This document shows, piece after piece, positions 58,327-64,000 of a stretch of DNA of 64,000 nucleotides. The position numbers were made by a program, and so were the translations under genes. Source of the stretch: GCA-2737725 sp033763995. Its GTDB lineage: Bacteria; Pseudomonadota; Alphaproteobacteria; Rhodospirillales; Rhodospirillaceae. The stretch spans positions 62,001 through 126,000 of the forward strand of contig JANRJL010000008.1 of assembly GCA_033763995.1 (NCBI GenBank), given 5' to 3'. The stretch's first letter is position 1. The number at the start of each line of letters is the position of its first letter. Under the pieces are notes generated by a model, which saw nothing but the letters and a program-made list of their open reading frames with translations, had not been told where the DNA came from and did no database searches.

Positions 58327-59106
58327 ATGCGCAAGGGTTACGTCGATATCGCCGATGGGCAGTTGCATTTCTGGTCGGCGGGGCAGGGACCGGCCCTGGT
58401 GTTGCTGCATCAGGCGGGCCAGGACGCGAGCGTTTATCGCCCCCTCATTCCCCATCTCGAACGCCATCACACATTGATCGTGTTCGATCTGCCCGGTCAC
58501 GGCCAGTCTTTCGATCCGCCGCGCGAATACGACGTGCCCGATTATGTCGCGGCGCTATTTCAGGCCATGGATCGGCTCGAACTCCATCGTGCCGCCGTGC
58601 TGGGCCATCACAGCGGCGCGGTGTTTGCCCTCGAAATGGCCGCGCGCGAGCCCGAGCGCATCACGCGGGCGATTTTGTCGGGCATGAGCTGGCGCACGCC
58701 GTCCAACACCCAAGCGCTGCGCGAGACCCGCGCCAAGCAACTGCTGCCCATCGCGCCTGACGGCGAATTCCTCACCACGGTCTGGCGCACTTACGCGGGC
58801 CTCGCCGGTGACGGCCAACCTGCCGACACGATGCTTGAGCCGTTTCTGGTCAATCAGTCCATGCGGCTCAGGCCCTACGATGCTCACCACGCTGTTTTAG
58901 CCTGGGACCGCGAACCGGCGGCCCGTGCCGTGCGTTGCCCGGTGATCTTGCTGCAGGGCACGCGCGATATCTACGTCACCGGCCAGGATCATCTGCTCAC
59001 GCTCATGCCCACGGCGCGGCGCGTAGAAATTCCGGGTGCCGGAGCCTTCAGCTTCATCGACCGGCCCGCTGAATGTGCGCGCGTCATCCTAGCGGAGCGG
59101 ATTTGA
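58327..59106 (+). CDS. Alpha/beta hydrolase with unusual nucleophile elbow
   Basis: A 259-residue alpha/beta-hydrolase-fold protein: LVLLHQAGQDASVYRPLI (oxyanion region), IVFDLPGHGQSFDPP, nucleophile elbow LGHHSGAVFALEMA and VILLQGTRDIYVTGQDH with the acid residue. The elbow reads GHHSG where GxSxG is expected, so His occupies the usual Ser position unless the next Ser serves instead. No lid insertion is apparent. Its last codons and stop lie inside the composite repeat at 59089. It is bracketed by repeats on both sides. Confidence 0.85.
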   Translation: MRKGYVDIADGQLHFWSAGQGPALVLLHQAGQDASVYRPLIPHLERHHTLIVFDLPGHGQSFDPPREYDVPDYVAALFQAMDRLELHRAAVLGHHSGAVFALEMAAREPERITRAILSGMSWRTPSNTQALRETRAKQLLPIAPDGEFLTTVWRTYAGLAGDGQPADTMLEPFLVNQSMRLRPYDAHHAVLAWDREPAARAVRCPVILLQGTRDIYVTGQDHLLTLMPTARRVEIPGAGAFSFIDRPAECARVILAERI

Positions 59107-59256
59107 CATTCGCTATGCCGATAGCCACCGGACGACGAGGCGAATGTCAAATCCAAAGCTCCGCTAAAACCCTATATTTGCTAGTGGTCCCATGATTCCA
59201 GCATTCGCAAGCCAGCCCGCAGAACCGGGGTGCGAATGCTGGAATCGGACCACTAG
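59089..59256. repeat. Composite double-hairpin repeat, copy 2 (facing hairpins C and D)
   Basis: Hairpin C: CTAGCGGAGC (59089-59098), GGATTTGACATTCGC (59099-59113), a 26-base loop, GCGAATGTCAAATCC (59140-59154), bulge AAA, GCTCCGCT (59158-59165). Hairpin D: CTAGTGGTCC (59181-59190), bulge CAT, GATTCCAGCATTCGCA (59194-59209), a 21-base loop, TGCGAATGCTGGAATC (59231-59246), GGACCACTAG (59247-59256). Spacer 13 bases. Read in reverse, D then C has the same order and bulges as A then B at 43105, so this is the same element inverted. The left end lies in the last codons of the hydrolase gene. Confidence 0.9.
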
Positions 59257-59294
59257 ACTTCCTGGCCGAATGACATTCGTGGCATGATGGCCGC

Positions 59295-60734
59295 ATGAAC
59301 GACGACATCGGCGCGCCCGAGACGGCGCACAATCGCCCGCCCTTCACCGTCAGCGAGCTGTCCGCCTCGCTCAAGCGCACGGTGGAGGACGCCTTCGGCT
59401 ACGTGCGCGTGCGCGGCGAGATTTCGCAGCCCAAGGTCGCCGCCTCGGGGCATTGCTATCTGCGGCTCAAGGACGAAAATGCCGTGCTCGACGGCATCAT
59501 CTGGCGCGGCGCCATGAACAAGCTGTCGGTCAAGCCCGAGGAGGGCATGGACGTCATCGTCACCGGACGCCTCACGACCTATCCGGGCCGCTCCAGCTAT
59601 CAAATCATCATCGACGCCGTGGAGTTGGCGGGCGTCGGCGCGCTGCTCAAGCTCTTGGAGGAGCGGCGCAAGAAGCTCGCCGCCGAGGGTCTGTTCGACG
59701 AAGACCGCAAGAAACCCTTGCCGTTTTTGCCCACGGTGGTCGGCGTCGTCACCTCGCCCACGGGCGCGGTGATCCGCGATATCTTGCACCGTATCCAAGA
59801 CCGCTTCCCGCGCCGGGTGCTGGTGTGGCCGGTCCGCGTGCAGGGCGAGGGCGCGGCCGAGGAAATCGCCAAGGCCATCACGGGCTTCAATGCCTTGCCC
59901 GGAACCGCCGACCTGCCCCGACCCGATGTGCTCATCGTCGCGCGCGGCGGCGGTAGCTTGGAAGACCTGTGGTGCTTCAACGAGGAAGTCGTGGTGCGCG
60001 CCGCCGCCGCCTCGAACATTCCGCTCATCGCCGCCGTGGGCCACGAGACCGACTGGACGCTGATCGATCATGCCGCCGACCGGCGCGCGCCGACACCCAC
60101 GGCCGCCGCCGAAATGGCCGTGCCGGTGCGGCTCGATTTGCAGGCGGGTGTGCAACAGCGCGCCACGCGGCTGTTCCAGGCGACGGGGCGCATGCTGAGC
60201 GAACTGAAGATTCATTTGGACGGTCTGGTGCGCGGCATTCCGCGCCTCGATGCCGTGGTGGCGGAAAAAGAACAGGCGCTGGACGGCTTGATCGAACGCC
60301 TCAAATTGGGCCCGCAAACGCTTCTGGCAACCAAACAGCAGGATTTGAAGCTGTCGGCGGCGCGATTGAACTTGTCGCGCTTCGCCAAGGACATCGACCG
60401 TCATATTCGCGACCTCGGGCAATTTACCACGCGGCTGGGCCAGGCGCTGCGTCGCGCCGTCACCGACACCCTATCGCGCACCGAAGGCATTTTCGCGCGT
60501 CTTGAATCCGTCAGCCCCCGCCGCGTCTTGGAGCGCGGCTATGCCATCGTGCGCGCCGAGGGATCTCCCGTCATGGCGGCGGCCAGCCTTGGCGCAAGTG
60601 CCAACGTGGAAATCGAATTCGCCGACGGGCGCGTGGATGCCGTCGTGGACGGCGCGGGCGCAGCCTCGGTGCCATCGCGTCCAATTCCAAAAAAGCCCAA
60701 GCCCACACCGGGCAATCAAGGAAGCCTGTTCTGA
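59295..60734 (+). CDS. xseA: Exodeoxyribonuclease VII large subunit
   Basis: A 479-residue XseA: N-terminal OB fold (FGYVRVRGEISQPKVAASGHCYLRLKDE), catalytic core (GVVTSPTGAVIRDILHRIQDRFPRRVLVWPVRVQGEGAAEEI, DVLIVARGGGSLEDLWCFNEE, AVGHETDWTLIDHAADRRAPTPTAAAE) and a long coiled-coil C-terminus. With XseB it degrades single-stranded DNA. xseB is not in the window. The peptidase gene overlaps its stop. Confidence 0.95.
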   Translation: MNDDIGAPETAHNRPPFTVSELSASLKRTVEDAFGYVRVRGEISQPKVAASGHCYLRLKDENAVLDGIIWRGAMNKLSVKPEEGMDVIVTGRLTTYPGRSSYQIIIDAVELAGVGALLKLLEERRKKLAAEGLFDEDRKKPLPFLPTVVGVVTSPTGAVIRDILHRIQDRFPRRVLVWPVRVQGEGAAEEIAKAITGFNALPGTADLPRPDVLIVARGGGSLEDLWCFNEEVVVRAAAASNIPLIAAVGHETDWTLIDHAADRRAPTPTAAAEMAVPVRLDLQAGVQQRATRLFQATGRMLSELKIHLDGLVRGIPRLDAVVAEKEQALDGLIERLKLGPQTLLATKQQDLKLSAARLNLSRFAKDIDRHIRDLGQFTTRLGQALRRAVTDTLSRTEGIFARLESVSPRRVLERGYAIVRAEGSPVMAAASLGASANVEIEFADGRVDAVVDGAGAASVPSRPIPKKPKPTPGNQGSLF

Positions 60735-61564
60735 TGCGCTGTCTCTGCGCACTCGCGGTCTTGGTGTCGTTCGGCGCCGTGGCTGACGAGATCGCGCTCA
60801 CGGGTCGCATCGAGCAGGGCGGCGTGGCCGTGGGCACCGCACCGCCGGGCGCGAAAGTGACCTTCGATGGCCGCGACATCGCGCTCACCGATAGCGGTAC
60901 CTTCGTTCTCGGCTTTGACCGTGACGCCAAGGCGCAAGCCGTGCTTGAGATCGCCTTGCCGAACGGCGCCACGGACTCACGCACGCTGACGGTCAATCCA
61001 CGAGAGTGGCGCGTCGAGCGTGTCGACGGCCTCGCCCAGAAACTGGTGACACCCGATCCCGAAACGGCCGCGCGCATCGCCGAGGACAATAAATTGATGG
61101 CCGCCGTGCGCGCCCGCACGGAAGCCGTCGCCTTCTTCGAAACCGGATTCATTCGGCCCGCCGAGGGGCGCGTCTCGGGCGTCTTCGGCAGCCAGCGCAT
61201 TCTCAACGGCGTGCCGCGCGCGCCGCACCTGGGGCTCGACATCGCCGGACCTATCGGTACGCCTGTGCGCGCCGCCGCCGACGGCATCGTCTCGCTGGCC
61301 AAGGCCGACATGGTGCTGACGGGGCAATCGGTGGTGATCGAGCACGGTTACGGCCTCGACACGGTTTACATTCACATGAACGCTATTCGTGTCGCTGATG
61401 GCCAGCGCGTGAAGCAGGGCGATGTTATCGGCGAGATCGGCCAGAGCGGGCGCGCCAACGGGCCCCACTTGCATTTCGGCGTGACGTGGTTCGACACGCG
61501 CCTCGATCCGGAAACCGTGCTGGCGGTGTTGCCGTCCAAGAACCTAAGCAATACGCCGCAATAA
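60734..61564 (+). CDS. Exported M23-family peptidase (LytM type)
   Basis: A 276-residue protein with a signal peptide (CALAVLVSFGAVADE), a beta-rich N-terminal domain, and a C-terminal LytM domain: zinc His/Asp in HLGLDIAGPIGTPVRAAADGIV and the HLHF motif in ANGPHLHFGVTW. It probably cleaves peptidoglycan cross-links or activates amidases. Its ATG shares one base with the xseA stop (TGATG). The 3' end overlaps lpxK (convergent) by 21 bases. Confidence 0.92.
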   Translation: MRCLCALAVLVSFGAVADEIALTGRIEQGGVAVGTAPPGAKVTFDGRDIALTDSGTFVLGFDRDAKAQAVLEIALPNGATDSRTLTVNPREWRVERVDGLAQKLVTPDPETAARIAEDNKLMAAVRARTEAVAFFETGFIRPAEGRVSGVFGSQRILNGVPRAPHLGLDIAGPIGTPVRAAADGIVSLAKADMVLTGQSVVIEHGYGLDTVYIHMNAIRVADGQRVKQGDVIGEIGQSGRANGPHLHFGVTWFDTRLDPETVLAVLPSKNLSNTPQ

Positions 61565-62509
61565 ATCGTCCAGCGCGCGCTCGTAGTCCCACTTCACTTC
61601 GATCCCCGCCACGTTCACTTGCTGGCGTTGATCGGGCAGCAGCCGCACGGCGTCCTTCGCCGTGGTCACGGGGATCGCCCCGATGGAGAAGGCCTCGTCC
61701 AACACCGGCCCGATGTCGGTGGGTCCGAAGGCCTGGTGATCCTCGAAGGGATGCCGCGCCAGAACCTGCGCGCCCAGCGCCCGCAGCATGTCGAAAAACT
61801 GTTCGGGATCGCCGATGCCGGCGAAGGCCACCACGCGCCGGCCGCGCAGGGCCACGGTCGCCGCGTCGGGTGACAGATGCGCGCGCAACACGGGGAGTTG
61901 GCCTGGCAAGCGCGGCACGAGCCTCGTCGCATCCTCGCCCATCATCACCACCGCGTCGGCCCGCGCGAGGCCGTCGGCGGGATTCTCGCGCAAGGGCCCC
62001 GCCGGAAAAACCCGCCCGTTGCCGAAGGGATTGCGGCCGTTGATCACGACAATTTTTAGATCTTTGTGCAGCCCCGGCGTCTGGTGGCCGTCGTCCAGCA
62101 CGGCCACATCAAGGCCCGCGTCTTGCGCGGCCCTGACGCCACGAAAGCGATTTTTCGCGACCCAGGTCGGACCGTGCGCGGCATGCAGCAGCGCCTCGTC
62201 GCCCACGTCATCGGCGGTGTGGATCGCCGGGTCGACCCGCACCGGCCCGCGCAGCCGACCGCCGTAACCGCGCAGCACGACGCCAGCCTTGCGCCCGCGC
62301 GCTAGGAGGTGACGGACGACGGACATGGTCACGGGCGTCTTGCCCGCGCCGCCCACCGTGAGCCCGCCGACGGAAATCACGGGAATACCCGCGCGCGGCG
62401 CATCGGCGCGCGAGGCCCGGGCGGTCGTCACCGCGCCGTAGATGCGCCCGAAGGGCTCGAGCGCGCGCGCCGGCCAACTGTCGTCGAACCAGAAGTCAGG
62501 CGGGTGCAC
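61544..62509 (-). CDS. lpxK: Tetraacyldisaccharide 4'-kinase
   Basis: A 321-residue LpxK with P-loop (VGGLTVGGAGKTPV), the catalytic Asp-Asp-Gly region (DVAVLDDGHQTPGLHKDL) and FAGIGDPEQFFDMLRALG. It phosphorylates lipid A disaccharide at the 4' position. The start is GTG at 62509, with GAGG a few bases upstream. Usually waaA lies between the acyltransferase and lpxK in this cluster, but here the two genes overlap by 14 bases, so waaA is absent from this locus. Confidence 0.94.
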   Translation of the reverse strand: MHPPDFWFDDSWPARALEPFGRIYGAVTTARASRADAPRAGIPVISVGGLTVGGAGKTPVTMSVVRHLLARGRKAGVVLRGYGGRLRGPVRVDPAIHTADDVGDEALLHAAHGPTWVAKNRFRGVRAAQDAGLDVAVLDDGHQTPGLHKDLKIVVINGRNPFGNGRVFPAGPLRENPADGLARADAVVMMGEDATRLVPRLPGQLPVLRAHLSPDAATVALRGRRVVAFAGIGDPEQFFDMLRALGAQVLARHPFEDHQAFGPTDIGPVLDEAFSIGAIPVTTAKDAVRLLPDQRQQVNVAGIEVKWDYERALDDLLRRIA

Positions 62510-63212
62510 GGTGAGCCTCTTTGTCCGTCGTGGCGCCCGTGAGTGCATCGGCGGCATCGCTCACGCGATTGAGTTCCACCTCCACGCGCAGGCGTAGCGC
62601 CTCCAAGGTCGCATCGTCGGCATCGCGCGGGATGTGAATGGCATCGCCCCACACCTGAACGCCGCGCCCGAAGGGCAGGCCGATGATGAGCCGGTCCCAG
62701 GTTTTCAAGTTCATACGCCGGCTGACCGCCACGGCCACCGGCACGATCGGCGCCCCCGACAGGCGCGCGAGCGCGATCACGCCGTCCTGGGCGACGCGCG
62801 CGGGCCCGCGCGGCCCATCGGGCGTGATGCCCACGCTCTCGCCCGCTTTCAGTTTGCGAATCAGGTGCCGGAGGGCCTCGCCGCCGCCGCGCGTGGTGGA
62901 GCCCGCCACCGTCGAGATGCCGAAGGCCGCCACGGCGGCCGAGATCAACTGCCCGTCCGGGTGGCTCGAGATCAGCATGTGAAACGGCGCGGCCGACGGC
63001 CAGCAATAGGGCATCAGGGCCAGGCGCTGGTGCCAGAAGGCGACGATCACCGGCTGTTCGCCGCGCCAGGCGCGCGCCATGACCTCGCCGTTGACGCCGG
63101 TCCAGCGGTTGGCGGCCTTCACCAGCTTGATATGGGCGGTCGTGACCGCGCCCAGGCCGCGGCGCACCCCGGGGCGGCGACTCCAATGCTTGACTTTATT
63201 ACCGAGCGTCAT
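62496..63212 (-). CDS. Lysophospholipid acyltransferase-family protein (DUF374)
   Basis: A 238-residue DUF374 protein related to lipid A acyltransferases: VIVAFWHQRLALMPYCW, then LISSHPDGQLI as the HxxxxD-like acceptor site, and VGITPDGPRGPARVAQ. It may add or move acyl groups in outer-membrane lipid. The ATG at 63212 lacks a good Shine-Dalgarno sequence, and a TTG ten codons upstream (63242) is an alternative. It overlaps lpxK. Confidence 0.88.
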   Translation of the reverse strand: MTLGNKVKHWSRRPGVRRGLGAVTTAHIKLVKAANRWTGVNGEVMARAWRGEQPVIVAFWHQRLALMPYCWPSAAPFHMLISSHPDGQLISAAVAAFGISTVAGSTTRGGGEALRHLIRKLKAGESVGITPDGPRGPARVAQDGVIALARLSGAPIVPVAVAVSRRMNLKTWDRLIIGLPFGRGVQVWGDAIHIPRDADDATLEALRLRVEVELNRVSDAADALTGATTDKEAHRAPA

Positions 63213-63355
63213 CGCGAGAATTGATTCGTAATTCCGATTCAAGGCCTTAAGCTATCGCCACAATTCAGTCACAGTAAGCGAAATAATCGCCCCGCCGAAT
63301 CTTCGACGGACCGCACCGCGCCACGGGGCCGCACATTTTGACGGGAGGGACGACC

Positions 63356-63592
63356 ATGACCGATCAAAAGCCGAACAATCAGAACCTGCTGTGGATCAGC
63401 ATCGCCGGGATCGCGGTGGTGCTGGCGCTGCTTTATATGACGATGGGCCGCGGCCAGGCGCCGCCGCCGCCGGCCCCCGCCGCCGTGCCCGAAGCGGCCT
63501 CACCCATGTCGGCGGAACCGCCGCCCGCGCCCGCCGTCGCCGACCCGGGTCCGGAGCCAACTCCAGCGCCAACTCCGGCGCCGCCGCAATAA
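63356..63592 (+). CDS. Small membrane-anchored proline-rich protein
   Basis: A 78-residue protein with one transmembrane helix (LLWISIAGIAVVLALLYMTM) and a periplasmic tail of alternating Pro, Ala and acidic residues (APPPPAPAAVPEAASP, EPTPAPTPAPPQ). The ribosome-binding site GGGAGGG is strong. No function can be assigned. It is divergent from the acyltransferase gene. Confidence 0.72.
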   Translation: MTDQKPNNQNLLWISIAGIAVVLALLYMTMGRGQAPPPPAPAAVPEAASPMSAEPPPAPAVADPGPEPTPAPTPAPPQ

Positions 63593-63600
63593 TTGCTCCG

Positions 63601-64000
63601 CTACACGGCCGCCGCGACTCTCGGTTCGACCGGCGTTTGCCCCCAGGGATAATCGAAGGGGCGGATGTTGGCCAGGAACTGCTCCGTGCAGGCCGCCCAT
63701 GAATAGGTTTCGGCGTGGGCGCGGCAGGCCTGTGGGGAAAGCGTCAGCGCTTGGCCGATGGCGAGGCCCAGGTTGTGGTGCAGGCATCCCACCGGCGCGT
63801 CGGCGATGACGTCGAGCGGCCCCGCAACCGGATAGGCCGCCACCGGCACGCCGCTGGCGAGCGCTTCCAGCAACACCAGGCCGAAGGTGTCGGTGAGGCT
63901 GGGAAAGACGAACACGTCGGCGGCGGCATAGTGGCGGGCCAGATCCTCGCCGTGCTTGGCGCCGAGAAACACCGCGGATTGATACTTCTGCCGCATCTGC
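63601..64000 (-). CDS. Group-1 glycosyltransferase, C-terminal part (cut by window edge)
   Basis: The visible 132 residues form the donor-binding half of a GT4 glycosyltransferase: AAADVFVFPSLTDTFGLVLLEALASGVPVAA with the EX7E-like motif, then the tail WAACTEQFLANIRPFD. The gene starts beyond the right edge. A MgtA-type lipid glycosyltransferase is one possibility. Confidence 0.85.
   Translation of the reverse strand, partial: QMRQKYQSAVFLGAKHGEDLARHYAAADVFVFPSLTDTFGLVLLEALASGVPVAAYPVAGPLDVIADAPVGCLHHNLGLAIGQALTLSPQACRAHAETYSWAACTEQFLANIRPFDYPWGQTPVEPRVAAAV

Noticed and set aside
1..64000. CRISPR array, tRNA, rRNA or complete insertion sequence
   Set aside because: No regularly spaced repeats, no tRNA cloverleaf with a T-loop signature, and no transposase other than the RAYT were found by eye; a covariance-model scan would be needed to exclude small RNAs.

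Overview
The window looks like chromosomal DNA of a GC-rich alphaproteobacterium, most like Rhodospirillales or a relative. The reasons are the housekeeping gene order (ribF, ileS, lspA, a DUF3035 lipoprotein, paired M16 peptidases, pgi, mutL, rsmD, rluB, tadA, purD, xseA, lpxK), the endonuclease-type MutL, and a dispersed repeat of a kind I know from Rhizobiales. No rRNA, tRNA, CRISPR array, prophage or intact insertion sequence was seen.

Positions 1-4300 are a compact quorum-sensing locus. A near-perfect lux box lies upstream of a luxI-type acyl-homoserine lactone synthase, which is followed by a cytochrome P450. Two LuxR paralogues are on the other strand. The first is a complete regulator. 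The second keeps the whole autoinducer-binding domain but has no DNA-binding domain, and it sits beside an AT-rich block and a degenerate lux box.

Positions 4301-16417 hold the queuosine genes queE-queD-queC behind a nucleoside transporter, an orphan molybdenum hydroxylase large subunit, phoU, a higBA toxin-antitoxin pair with a clear operator, a DehI-like protein, a PAS-GGDEF-EAL protein with a broken GGDEF site, and two tandem TPR proteins, one of which carries an in-frame stop.

Positions 16745-24345 look like one eight-gene transcription unit: cytochrome c, a 37-residue membrane peptide, amidohydrolase, substrate-binding protein without permease, exported superoxide dismutase, FdhF/YdeP-like molybdoenzyme, ABM-fold protein and winged-helix protein. 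A 110-bp imperfect palindrome lies upstream. Convergent to it, 24380-29960 (minus) is a TonB2/TonB3-type energising system (DUF3450, long ExbB/TtpC, ExbB, two ExbD, TonB, TPR) with an intrinsic-terminator-like hairpin between exbD and tonB.

Positions 30387-64000 are mostly core genes with inserts: a MazEF-like pair, a PemK/Phd-like pair, a VOC protein, a RutA-like flavin monooxygenase, a REP-associated (RAYT-type) transposase, a second orphan substrate-binding protein and an alpha/beta hydrolase. The most novel structural signal is a composite repeat present twice, in opposite orientation, at 43105-43269 and 59089-59256. Each copy is two facing hairpins with CTAG at or near the stem base, and the stems differ between copies but stay fully paired. 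The right edge cuts a group-1 glycosyltransferase gene.
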